A stretch of 64,000 nt of DNA, from NCBI RefSeq assembly GCF_000708675.1, contig NZ_JELR01000002.1, forward strand, positions 1,054,001 to 1,118,000, written 5' to 3'. Positions 1 to 8,068 of this stretch are shown one piece after another. The stretch is from Microbulbifer sp. HZ11 (GTDB lineage: Bacteria; Pseudomonadota; Gammaproteobacteria; Pseudomonadales; Cellvibrionaceae). The position numbers were made by a program, and so were the translations under genes. The notes beneath the pieces are model-generated. The model ran no database searches and was not told where the DNA came from. It was given only the letters and a program-made list of their open reading frames with translations. Position 1 is the first letter of the stretch. Each line of letters begins with the position of its first letter.

Positions 1-1
1 G

Positions 2-751
2 TTTGGCCTTGAGGGCAAAGTCGCCATGGTGACCGGTGCCAGCCGCGGCCTCGGCAAAGCGATGGCCATGGCCCTTGGCCGCGCCGGAGCACGGGTAGTG
101 GTGGTGGGTTCTACACCCGCCAGCGCCGAGAATGCGCAACAGGAACTGAGCACCGAAGGCATCGACACCATCGCACTGGGTTGCGACCAGTCTCAGCCGG
201 CACAAATCGACGCGCTGTTCCGCGAAGTGGAATCCCGCTTTGGCCGCCTGGACATTCTGGTGAACAACGCGGGCACAATCCGCCGCGCACCCGCGGTGGA
301 TTATTCCGATGACGACTGGAACGCGGTGATGGACACCAACATCAACGGCGTATTCAGAATGTGCCGCGCCGCCGGCGCGATGATGCTGAAGCAGGGTTCC
401 GGCAAGATTATCAATATTGCCTCGCTGCTCAGCTTCTCCGGCGGTATTACTGTGCCCGCCTACGCTGCCAGTAAAGGCGCGGTATCCCAGCTCACCAAGG
501 CACTGGCCAACGAGTGGGCGGTAAACAATATTCAGGTCAATGCCATTGCACCGGGCTATTTCGCCACCGACAACACCGCCAACCTGCGCGCGGACGCCGA
601 GCGCAATGCGGCGATCAGCGCGCGTATTCCCGCGGGGCGCTGGGGTAATCCGGAAGATCTGGCCGGTGCCGCGGTGTTCTTGGCCTCTCCCGCCGCCAAC
701 TATATGAATGGCCATATTCTCTTAGTAGACGGCGGCTGGATGGCCCGCTAG
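2..751 (+). CDS. SDR-family dehydrogenase, KduD/gluconate 5-dehydrogenase-like (5' partial)
   Basis: NAD(P)-dependent short-chain dehydrogenase. The reading frame is already open at base 2 and reads FGLEGKVAMVTG before the first internal ATG at base 26, so the true start lies left of the window. Seen in the sequence: the dinucleotide-binding TGASRGLG motif, the structural NNAG motif, the catalytic Ser in IASLLSFSG and the YAASK Tyr-Lys pair, and a C-terminus ending LLVDGGWMAR. The family includes 2-keto-3-deoxygluconate 5-dehydrogenase (KduD) and gluconate 5-dehydrogenase, both cytosolic oxidoreductases of uronate/aldonate catabolism. Position beside a uronate locus favours such a role, but the substrate cannot be fixed from sequence. 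A second SDR of the same type is at 15612-16403 beside kduI and is the better kduD candidate. Confidence 0.85.
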   Translation, partial: FGLEGKVAMVTGASRGLGKAMAMALGRAGARVVVVGSTPASAENAQQELSTEGIDTIALGCDQSQPAQIDALFREVESRFGRLDILVNNAGTIRRAPAVDYSDDDWNAVMDTNINGVFRMCRAAGAMMLKQGSGKIINIASLLSFSGGITVPAYAASKGAVSQLTKALANEWAVNNIQVNAIAPGYFATDNTANLRADAERNAAISARIPAGRWGNPEDLAGAAVFLASPAANYMNGHILLVDGGWMAR

Positions 752-906
752 CGAATACCGGGAAAATTACTGCGCGTACGTCTGACGACGCCCGACTGTG
801 CTGGTGCGCCAGCCCGGTCGCTGCTCACGTACTAGTGTACGCTCCGCGGTCTGTGCGCAGGCGGTCACCACCAGACACCCGCTCGCTACATTTTCTCGGC
901 ATTCGC
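751..906. repeat. 156-bp imperfect palindromic intergenic element
   Basis: The outer arms 751-767 (GCGAATACCGGGAAAAT) and 890-906 are complementary at 15 of 17 positions. Further inward, GTCTGACGACGCCCGACTG near 779 matches the complement of bases around 858-877 in a degenerate way, and the centre near 828-841 contains CACGTACTAGTGTACG. The whole gap between the SDR stop codon and the GH2 leader is therefore one long imperfect hairpin, similar in size and style to ERIC-type repeats. The left arm begins at the last base of the SDR stop codon. No second copy was seen in this window. Confidence 0.65.
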
Positions 907-974
907 AATACTTTTAGAAAATTGATTTAGGCAAATCCGAGAAACTATTTCGATAAAAATTTACGGAGCCAACC

Positions 975-3437
975 ATGCAACGCGTAGAGGAATCATCCTC
1001 ACCCTCAGGCACCGCACTGTTTTTTTGCGGTGCTTTTTTTTACCTGTTGTTTTCCACAGCCTGGGCTTCAGCGCTACAGGAACAGCAGTTGTTCAATAGC
1101 GACTGGGAATACCTGCAGGACGAACGGCTATCGCCACCGCCGCTCAATGCGGCGGGTGCAATGGACGTGACACTGCCTCACACCTGGAACGCCACCGATA
1201 CCGTGGATGCACAGCCCGGTTACCGACGCGGTGCGGGCTGGTATAGCAAGCGATTTCGTATCGCGGATAATCTGCCCAACGGCACACGCCACAAGCTCTA
1301 CTTTGAGGGCGCCAATCAGAAGGCGCGGGTTTACCTGAATGGGCGCATGATCGGCGAACATATTGGCGGCTACCTGGGCTTTACCGTCGAGCTTACCGAA
1401 CACCTGCAGCCCGATGCCGACAACCTGGTGCAGGTGCGCGTATCCAATGAATACGATCGCAACCTGATTCCTTCACAAAAGGCCGACTTTTTTATTCACG
1501 GCGGCCTGACCCGCGATGTATGGCTGCAGCAGTTACCTGCAGAACACATTCAGTCTGTAGCGATCACCACCCCCAATGTCAGTCATGAATCGGCGCAGAC
1601 AAAGGTGCGGATCACCCTGGAAAAATCGTCCGCAGCCAGCACCAACGACAAGGCAGCGCGCCTGCAGTTGACACTGTTGGACCCTGCGGGAAAACCCGTA
1701 AGCAGCAGCGAAACCGAGATTGACGGCGAGCAGGCGGAGGCCGAGCTGCCACTGTTGCAACGACCGCAACTCTGGTCCTCGGGTTCACCGGCGCTGTACA
1801 CATTGGTTACCGAGCTGCAGAACGCCAACGGTAAAACCCTGCACCAGCATCGCGAGCGTTTCGGCTACCGCTGGTTTGAGATGCGCCCGAACCAGGGCTT
1901 CTTCGTCAACGGGGAGCGGGTGCTGATTCGCGGCACCCACCGCCATGAAGAGCACGCAGGAATCGGTGCCGCCATGAGCAATGACCAGCACCGTGCGGAT
2001 ATGCAACAGATCAAACAGATGGGGGCCAATTTTGTGCGCCTCGCGCACTACCCCCAGGACCCGGAAATCTACCGCGCTGCAGACGAACTCGGGCTGATCC
2101 TGTGGGATGAACTACCCTGGTGTCGCGGCGGTATGGGCGGCGAGATGTGGAAAGAGAATACCGAGCGGCTGCTGCGGCAGCAGATCGAGCAGAACTTCAA
2201 TCATCCGAGCATCGCCTTCTGGTCCCTGGGCAACGAGATTTACTGGGAAGAGGACTTCCCCGGTGGTGGCGACGATGCGGTAGTGCTGCCCTATCTCAAG
2301 CACTTGAACAAGGTCGCCAAGGAACTGGATCCGCAGCGCATGACCACCATCCGCAAGTACTATCCGGGTGCGGAAGTGGTGGATGCCTTCTCCCCCTCCA
2401 TCTGGGCGGGATGGTATGGCGGTGCCTACGGCCAGTATGGAGCAGCGCTGGAAGACGCGATGGGTAAATACCCCGCCTTCCTGCATATGGAATACGGTGG
2501 CTCCAGCCACCGCGGCAGGCATACGGAAACGCCCATCGATAAAAACGGTATCCCCGATGCCCAGGTATCCGTCACCGAAGCCATGAATCAGGCGGTAGTA
2601 AAAAGCGTGGCCAAGGACAGCGACTGGAACGAAAACTACATGGTGGACCTGTTCGACTGGCACCTGTCGGTGAGCGAAGGCACCGAAAATTTCGCCGGCA
2701 ATGCACAGTGGGCTTTCAAGGATTTCGGTACCCCGCTGCGCCCGGAGAATCCCGTGCCCTATATCAACCAGAAGGGGCTGGTAGACCGCGCCGGCAACCC
2801 CAAGGATGCCTACTACGTTTTCGCGAGCTACTGGGCCGATACACCTTTTTGCTGGATTGAATCCCACACCTGGACCGTGCGCTTTGGGCCGGAGAGCGGG
2901 CGGCCAGTCAAGGTGTACTGCAATACCGATTCCGCCGAGCTCTTCCTGAACGGAAAAAGCCTGGGCAGGAAAAAGCGCAAGCCAGGGCAGTTTCCCGCCC
3001 ATGGCCTGGTATGGCAGGTACCCTTCATGGAAGGAGAAAACACGCTGCGCGCCGTGGGCACAAATACCACCGGCAACAAGGTCGCCGAGGACGAATACGG
3101 TCTCACATACCACATAGGAGAGCCGGGCAAGACGGAGAAAGTTGTACTTAGCGCAACACGCGACGCCAGCGGCGACTACCTGGTTACCGCAGAAGCCCAG
3201 GACAAACAGGGCAGACGCGCAATCGATTTCAGCGAGCGCGCCTATTTCTCGGTACTCAATGGCGGCGGGGAACTGGTGGAAAACCAGGGCACCTACGTCG
3301 GCTCATCCATCATCGAAATGGCCAATGGCCTTGCCACCATACGGTTCAAACCTGGAAATCGACCGGCGATCGTGGAATTCCGCACCCAGAACACCAAGGG
3401 CGCCTATGTCGAGCTTCCCGCGGCGGAAGACCGCTGA
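975..3437 (+). CDS. Secreted glycoside hydrolase family 2 protein (beta-galactosidase/beta-glucuronidase type)
   Basis: 820-residue GH2 enzyme. Visible order: a hydrophobic export segment at about residues 14-33, the sugar-binding jelly roll (YRRGAGWYSKRF...VYLNGRMIGEHIGGYLGF), an immunoglobulin-like domain, then the TIM barrel starting near FFVNGERVLIRGTHRHEE. The acid/base Glu is E421 in SLGNEIYW and the likely nucleophile is E506 in LHMEYGG. C-terminal beta domains follow, including the DUF4982-like CWIESHTWTVRFG region. GH2 enzymes release terminal beta-linked galactose, glucuronate or mannose; sequence alone does not decide which. In this locus a side-chain galactosidase or a beta-glucuronidase fits. 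The ATG at 975 has a CGGAG ribosome site and no later in-frame ATG precedes the mature protein. The export segment is odd: acidic residues precede it, and its codons overlap a terminator-like hairpin. Confidence 0.88.
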   Translation: MQRVEESSSPSGTALFFCGAFFYLLFSTAWASALQEQQLFNSDWEYLQDERLSPPPLNAAGAMDVTLPHTWNATDTVDAQPGYRRGAGWYSKRFRIADNLPNGTRHKLYFEGANQKARVYLNGRMIGEHIGGYLGFTVELTEHLQPDADNLVQVRVSNEYDRNLIPSQKADFFIHGGLTRDVWLQQLPAEHIQSVAITTPNVSHESAQTKVRITLEKSSAASTNDKAARLQLTLLDPAGKPVSSSETEIDGEQAEAELPLLQRPQLWSSGSPALYTLVTELQNANGKTLHQHRERFGYRWFEMRPNQGFFVNGERVLIRGTHRHEEHAGIGAAMSNDQHRADMQQIKQMGANFVRLAHYPQDPEIYRAADELGLILWDELPWCRGGMGGEMWKENTERLLRQQIEQNFNHPSIAFWSLGNEIYWEEDFPGGGDDAVVLPYLKHLNKVAKELDPQRMTTIRKYYPGAEVVDAFSPSIWAGWYGGAYGQYGAALEDAMGKYPAFLHMEYGGSSHRGRHTETPIDKNGIPDAQVSVTEAMNQAVVKSVAKDSDWNENYMVDLFDWHLSVSEGTENFAGNAQWAFKDFGTPLRPENPVPYINQKGLVDRAGNPKDAYYVFASYWADTPFCWIESHTWTVRFGPESGRPVKVYCNTDSAELFLNGKSLGRKKRKPGQFPAHGLVWQVPFMEGENTLRAVGTNTTGNKVAEDEYGLTYHIGEPGKTEKVVLSATRDASGDYLVTAEAQDKQGRRAIDFSERAYFSVLNGGGELVENQGTYVGSSIIEMANGLATIRFKPGNRPAIVEFRTQNTKGAYVELPAAEDR
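1009..1041 (+). terminator. Terminator-like hairpin inside the GH2 signal-peptide codons
   Basis: A perfect 8-bp stem, GCACCGCA (1009-1016) with TGCGGTGC (1026-1033), encloses a 9-base loop and is followed by eight T residues (1034-1041). This has the form of an intrinsic terminator but lies 35-66 bases inside the reading frame. It could stop transcripts coming from the upstream SDR or act as a translation-sensitive attenuator of the GH2 gene. Confidence 0.6.
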
Positions 3438-3472
3438 TCATCCAATCCCACCCCAGCGAGAGGCGCCCCCCT

Positions 3473-3509
3473 CAAGGCCCCCGCGCAGTCACACTGTGCG
3501 GGGGCCTTG
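3473..3509 (+). terminator. Strong GC-rich hairpin after the GH2 gene
   Basis: A 17-bp stem with one G-U pair: CAAGGCCCCCGCGCAGT (3473-3489) pairs with bases 3493-3509 around a 3-base loop. It lies 36 bases after the GH2 stop. There is no T tract, so it is either a weak or factor-assisted terminator or an mRNA 3'-end stabiliser. Confidence 0.5.
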
Positions 3510-3676
3510 ACCGATACCGGTCAGCCACCGGCCATCTCTCCTCAATCTCACTCTCCAGGCCCTCCACTACCGCCCCCACAAGCCTCGTTGTCCCCCAGCG
3601 ACCCCTGTTAACTGCCATTTTGGCGGAAATTTCGTCACAATGAGCATTCAGTCACCTCAAACATCGAATGGATAGA

Positions 3677-3687
3677 TGGTAAGGCCA
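3677..3687 (+). promoter_or_regulatory. Candidate uronate-regulon operator (TGGTAAGGCCA)
   Basis: TGGTAAGGCCA within GATGGTAAGGCCACTT, about 127 bp before the TonB receptor start. It resembles the site before the second receptor (GATGGTCATACCACTT, 9055-9070) and shares GGTAAGGCC with a site before uxaA (complement of 25846-25857). FadR-type GntR proteins typically bind T-N-G-T-N-A-C-N-A palindromes of this kind. Assignment to the linked GntR regulator is inference. Confidence 0.5.
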
Positions 3688-3813
3688 CTTGACGATCTGT
3701 CATTTTTGCTTGACCATGACACAACCTGTCCAAGATTTAGCGATGGTAGGTTCTGACAGCGGCACCGTCAGACAACATATGAAAATAACAAACAGACCTC
3801 TGAGGGCCTGATC

Positions 3814-6762
3814 ATGACAAGCAATCGAATTCGTCCCACGTTCACCAAAACCCTATTGAGCACCGTTATTGCCCTGGCCGCGGCACCGGCCCTGGCGCAG
3901 GAAGGTGACACCCTGGAAGAAGTCGTGGTAACCGCACAGTTCCAGCGCAACCTGGACAACGCACTGGACGTGAAGCGCAACGCCTCCACCATTGTGGACG
4001 GCATCTCCGCCGACGATATCGGCACCCTGCCGGCACTGGATATGGGCGAAGCCCTGCAGGCCGTCGCCGGTGTACAGCTCAACCGCGAAGGCGAGCGCCG
4101 CGAATCCAGTATTAACCTGCGCGGTATGCCCTCCGGTTTTGTACAGACCACCGCCAACGGCCAGACCTTTGCCAGCCCGGCGCGCAGCACCAAGGCGTTC
4201 GGCGCACCCAACCCGTTCGGCGCTTTTGATCCGGCGGTATTCAACGGCACCAACGTGATCAAGACCCAGACCGCGGCCATGCAGGAAGGCGGCATCGCCG
4301 GTACCGTGGATCTGGTACTGCCGCGCGCTTTGGATAAAGACGACGGCAAACTGAGTCTATCTGTGGCTGGCCGCAGCGAGCAGCTGGCGGACGCACTGGA
4401 TACCGAGATGGTTCTGTCCGGCTCCAAACACCTGATCACCGACCGCCTCGCGGTAACCGCCACCCTGGCCACATCCGAGCAGACCTTCCGCCGCGATACC
4501 GTGAAGATCAACCGCTACGATAATATTCCCAGCAATGGCAATTTTGTCGGTGCCGATGGCGAGGACTACGCTACCTGGGCCGCGGACAACAACCTGCCGG
4601 ACAACGCCGTGGTAAAAATGCCCGGCGAACTGCGCCAGGGCTCCGAGCTAAACGAAGGCTCCCGTACCTCCTTCTCTGGCGGTATCGAATTCCAGGCCAA
4701 CGACAACCTCAAACTCGGCCTGAACGTGCTCTACACCGAGCGCGATATGAATGAGAACGGCCAGCAGGAACTGGATCTGCGCACCCGCAGCGGCGGCACC
4801 ATCATCACCCCCAACAGTGCACCGCGGAACACCGGTAAGGTGGACGACAACGGCAACCCGATTTTTGTGGTCTCCGACATCCTGTTTGACCAAGTGGACT
4901 ACCGCAACACCTCGCGTATCTGGGATACCTACGAGCAATCCCAGGCGGTGCTGATGGACGCGGAGTGGGCCAACGATGATTGGACCGTGGACGGACTTGT
5001 GTCCCTGTCATCAGCCGAAAACAACTGGAACGAACTCTTCTACACACCGATTTTCCAGGCGGGTTCCAGCGGTATCTCCGGCCGCCTGTACACCGGCGAG
5101 GGCGATATTGGCAACTTCGTGACCGAGTTCAGCGGGCTGGAAAACGTCAACCTCGACGGGGAGTGGCTGGTAAAAGACACTCTGAGCAGTTCCGGTGTCA
5201 CTACCCTGGTCGACAACCCCAAAATCCAGGCACTGATTACCGGTACCTACGAAACCCTGGAAACCGAAGCCAACTCCTTCGAGATCAATGCCAAGCGCGC
5301 GCTGGAACTGCCGGTGGTTTCTGCGGTTTCCTTCGGTTACCGCTTCTCCAATCAGACCCAGGACTCCGACCGCCTGCGCAGCTCGCCCACCGGTGTGGAC
5401 CTGAACGGTATTCTGAACAACGCGGCCATCGGCAACCCGGCCTATGTTGACCAGGGCAGCTTCTTCGGTGGCGACGCCCCGGGCTTTGCCGGCGCTGGCG
5501 GCGGCTGGTTTGCACTGGATGTGGACGCCCTCAACGCACTGGCCGCGGCCTCCATCGGCGATGTGGCACCGGACCCGGTCACCGGCGAAATTCCGGTGCG
5601 TGTACCGACCACAGGTCTGATCGCCCGCGGCGGCCAGCAGAGCGCCGGCCTGATCTACGATGTCGAGCTGGACACTTCCGCTCTGTACCTGATGACCGAC
5701 CTGGAGTTTATGGTTGCCGACCTGCCGGTATCCGGTAATGTGGGTGTGCGCTACGTCAGCTCCGAGCAGACCGCGTCTTCGCCCTACTACGCCTTCGGCG
5801 CTACCGATATCAATAATCCGGAACAGCGCGCGGTGGATAGTGACTACGATTTCCTGCTGCCGAGCGTGAACCTGGCGGTGGACCTGCGTGAAGACCTGAT
5901 GCTGCGACTCGGCTACGGTGAATCCATTTCCCGCCCCAACGTGCGCGCAGCCACGCCCGCCACCACCATTTCCTCGCGTCCCGGTGAAGTCAGCATCAAC
6001 CTGCCCGGTGCCGACGTGGAGCCATTCTCCGCACGCTCCTACGACATCTCCCTGGAGTGGTACAACCGCGAGGGCAGCGCCATCACCATCGCCGCTTTCC
6101 AAAAAGACATCGACAACTTCTTCACCGCAGTGGCCAGCTGTGACGCGGGCCTGCTGTCTGAGTACAACGTGAATGTGGGCAGCCTGTCCGTTGCCGGTGA
6201 CAACTGCATCACCAACGGCGTGGACGCTTACGATGTGATCGATGCCGACTACATCATGGCGGGCGATCAGGTCAGCATCACCAAGATCCAGAACGTGGAT
6301 GAGCAGATCGAAGTACGCGGCTACGAAGTTTCCGTACAGCAGAACCTGAGCTTCCTGCCCTATCCCTGGAGCGGCTTCGGCGGCATCGTGAACTATTCCA
6401 GTACCTCGCAGGATTCCCCGCTGGAAGCGCGTATCCCCGGTATTTCCGATGACACCTACAACGTGATCGGCTACTGGGAAGATGGCCCCTTCGGTGTGCG
6501 CCTCGCGTACAACTACCGCAGTGAATACGAGCTGGAAAGTGTTGGCACCTTTAACGGTGAAGGAAATAAAAACGTGAAGGCTGCCGGCCGTCTGGATCTG
6601 TCGGCCTACTACAACGTAACCGACAACTTCACCCTGTCCTTCAAGGGCTACAACCTCACCGAAGCTCTGTACGAGGAATACCAGGATACGGAATTCCAGC
6701 CTCGCGCCACGCACTTCGACGGTCGCATCTTTGTGCTGCAGGCGAAGTACAACTTCTTCTAA
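3814..6762 (+). CDS. TonB-dependent receptor (oligosaccharide uptake)
   Basis: 982-residue outer-membrane receptor. A signal peptide ends at ALAAAPALAQ (about residue 29), followed by the TonB-box-like LEEVVVTAQ, the plug domain (VDGISADDIGTLPALDMGEALQAVAGV, then SSINLRGMPSGF) and a 22-strand-barrel-sized C-terminal region ending in aromatic YNFF, as usual for outer-membrane barrel insertion. The plug is of the Caulobacter/Xanthomonas type (TIGR01782-like), which often imports plant or algal oligosaccharides. Energy comes from TonB-ExbBD, not encoded here. The neighbouring GH2 and polysaccharide lyase suggest a uronic-acid-containing oligosaccharide. A candidate operator at 3677-3687 and a good terminator after the gene suggest it is transcribed alone. 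Confidence 0.93.
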   Translation: MTSNRIRPTFTKTLLSTVIALAAAPALAQEGDTLEEVVVTAQFQRNLDNALDVKRNASTIVDGISADDIGTLPALDMGEALQAVAGVQLNREGERRESSINLRGMPSGFVQTTANGQTFASPARSTKAFGAPNPFGAFDPAVFNGTNVIKTQTAAMQEGGIAGTVDLVLPRALDKDDGKLSLSVAGRSEQLADALDTEMVLSGSKHLITDRLAVTATLATSEQTFRRDTVKINRYDNIPSNGNFVGADGEDYATWAADNNLPDNAVVKMPGELRQGSELNEGSRTSFSGGIEFQANDNLKLGLNVLYTERDMNENGQQELDLRTRSGGTIITPNSAPRNTGKVDDNGNPIFVVSDILFDQVDYRNTSRIWDTYEQSQAVLMDAEWANDDWTVDGLVSLSSAENNWNELFYTPIFQAGSSGISGRLYTGEGDIGNFVTEFSGLENVNLDGEWLVKDTLSSSGVTTLVDNPKIQALITGTYETLETEANSFEINAKRALELPVVSAVSFGYRFSNQTQDSDRLRSSPTGVDLNGILNNAAIGNPAYVDQGSFFGGDAPGFAGAGGGWFALDVDALNALAAASIGDVAPDPVTGEIPVRVPTTGLIARGGQQSAGLIYDVELDTSALYLMTDLEFMVADLPVSGNVGVRYVSSEQTASSPYYAFGATDINNPEQRAVDSDYDFLLPSVNLAVDLREDLMLRLGYGESISRPNVRAATPATTISSRPGEVSINLPGADVEPFSARSYDISLEWYNREGSAITIAAFQKDIDNFFTAVASCDAGLLSEYNVNVGSLSVAGDNCITNGVDAYDVIDADYIMAGDQVSITKIQNVDEQIEVRGYEVSVQQNLSFLPYPWSGFGGIVNYSSTSQDSPLEARIPGISDDTYNVIGYWEDGPFGVRLAYNYRSEYELESVGTFNGEGNKNVKAAGRLDLSAYYNVTDNFTLSFKGYNLTEALYEEYQDTEFQPRATHFDGRIFVLQAKYNFF

Positions 6763-6806
6763 GTCATTCACTAGAAGTAAACAGCACTGTGTTCACAGGA
6801 TGCAAA

Positions 6807-6832
6807 AGGGACCCATCAGGGTCCCTTTTTTT
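6807..6832 (+). terminator. Intrinsic terminator after the first TonB receptor
   Basis: AGGGACCC (6807-6814) pairs perfectly with GGGTCCCT (6819-6826) around a 4-base loop, followed by six more T residues. It lies 45 bases past the receptor stop codon and before the lyase gene. Confidence 0.9.
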
Positions 6833-6875
6833 CCCGAACGTTTTTCCCAATGTACACGCACTACGGTAATCCATC

Positions 6876-8060
6876 ATGCTTCGTTTATTGCCCCGGGTAG
6901 CAGCAATGCTCGCCCTCCTCGCTAGCACGCTTCAGGTCTGCGCCTCTGCAGCTACAGAATCGCTGCTTGTGTATGACCGGGAGGCACTGAATGCGGTAAA
7001 ACAGGAGCCAGAAACCCTGGCAGGTCTGCAGGAGCGCGCACGGCAAGCGCTTTCCAGCCCGCTGTATTCCGTCACCCACAAAGAGGCGGTGCCTGCCAGC
7101 GGCGATCCCCACGACTACTACAGCCTGGGGCCCTACTGGTGGCCAAACCCGAATACCGAAAACGGATTGCCCTATATCCGCCGCGACGGCAAACGCAATC
7201 CACAGATCAATCAGCTGGCCGGCGACAACCTGCGCCTGGTTAAATTGAGCCGGGATGTCAGCACACTGGCACTGGCCTACCACTTCACCGGCGATACCAG
7301 CTACGCGGAAAAAGCCCGCGCGCAACTGCACAGCTGGTTTCTCGATCCCGACACGCGTATGAACCCGAACTTCCAGCACGCCCAGGCTATCCCGGGCCGC
7401 AACGACGGGCGCGGTATCGGGATTATCGAAGCGCGCTTTTTAATCCCCCTGCTCGATGCGATCCACCTGTTGGGCCCACAACTGCGCGCCGAAGAGCAGG
7501 ATCAGTTGCGCCAGTGGTTTGCGCAATTCAATCACTGGCTGCAAACCAGTGACAACGGCTTTGAAGAAGACAACTGGCACAACAACCACGGCACCTGGTT
7601 TGATGCCCAGGTGGTGGCCTTTGCCCTCTTCACCGGGGATATGGCCACCGCCAAACGGCGCCTGCGCATTACCCAGATGCGGCGTATCGGCAGCCAGTTT
7701 GATCGCCACGGTAACCAGCACGCGGAGTTTGAGCGCACCCGCCCCTGGCACTATGCCAACTTCAATCTGGAAGCCTACAACCTGTTGGGGCGCTTCGGCG
7801 ACATTGCGGGGGTTGATGTATGGAATTACAGCGTCGATGGGCACGCCCTGAAACAAGGCTATGCGCTGATCGCGGAAACCGTACTGGACCCCGACAGCTG
7901 GCCCCACAAAGAGCTTTACGGGCTGGATCTCCAGGTGGCCAGAAACACCCTGTACACCGCCCAGCGCCACTACGATGAGCCCCTGTTCCAGCGAGCCTGG
8001 CAGACGCTCTCGCAAGCTCCCTCACCAGACCGCGACCCACGGCTGTTACCTGTCAAATAG
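6876..8060 (+). CDS. Alginate_lyase-domain (PF05426) polysaccharide lyase, secreted
   Basis: 394-residue protein with a signal peptide (hydrophobic residues 9-25, cleavage near ASA). It carries hallmarks of the (alpha/alpha)-barrel alginate-lyase domain: DYYSLGPYWWPNP near residue 80, NPQINQLAGDN, and EEDNWHNNHGTWFD near residue 230, whose Asn-His pair is the expected catalytic centre, followed by RTRPWHYANFNLEAY. The domain occurs in PL5 alginate lyases and in PL38, which includes a glucuronan lyase. It would cleave 1,4-linked uronans by beta-elimination and give 4,5-unsaturated ends, which the GH105, KduI and KduD of this region can process. The context of galacturonate/glucuronate genes makes glucuronan or a related uronan as likely as alginate. 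The esterase gene begins 8 bp downstream, so the two are probably co-transcribed. The ribosome site is weak. Confidence 0.82.
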   Translation: MLRLLPRVAAMLALLASTLQVCASAATESLLVYDREALNAVKQEPETLAGLQERARQALSSPLYSVTHKEAVPASGDPHDYYSLGPYWWPNPNTENGLPYIRRDGKRNPQINQLAGDNLRLVKLSRDVSTLALAYHFTGDTSYAEKARAQLHSWFLDPDTRMNPNFQHAQAIPGRNDGRGIGIIEARFLIPLLDAIHLLGPQLRAEEQDQLRQWFAQFNHWLQTSDNGFEEDNWHNNHGTWFDAQVVAFALFTGDMATAKRRLRITQMRRIGSQFDRHGNQHAEFERTRPWHYANFNLEAYNLLGRFGDIAGVDVWNYSVDGHALKQGYALIAETVLDPDSWPHKELYGLDLQVARNTLYTAQRHYDEPLFQRAWQTLSQAPSPDRDPRLLPVK

Positions 8061-8068
8061 GCAACAAG

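Larger units (their letters stand above)
3438..3813. other. 376-bp intergenic region: 3' hairpin and receptor-gene leader
   Basis: The stretch between the GH2 gene and the TonB receptor holds a strong hairpin at 3473-3509 (separate entry), a candidate operator at 3677-3687 (separate entry), and a TTGACC hexamer at 3710-3715 that may be a -35 element without a convincing -10. A small inverted repeat TCTGAC...GTCAGA lies near 3752-3772. No coding frame here looks genuine. Confidence 0.5.

Noticed and set aside
2112..3113. 333-codon minus-strand open frame opposite the GH2 gene
   Set aside because: It is antisense to a clear GH2 catalytic domain, its translation resembles no family, and GC-rich genes often leave such open frames on the other strand.
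5011..6771. 586-codon minus-strand open frame opposite the first TonB receptor
   Set aside because: The plus strand encodes recognisable receptor motifs across the whole span. The antisense product is Val/Gly/His-rich with no domain.
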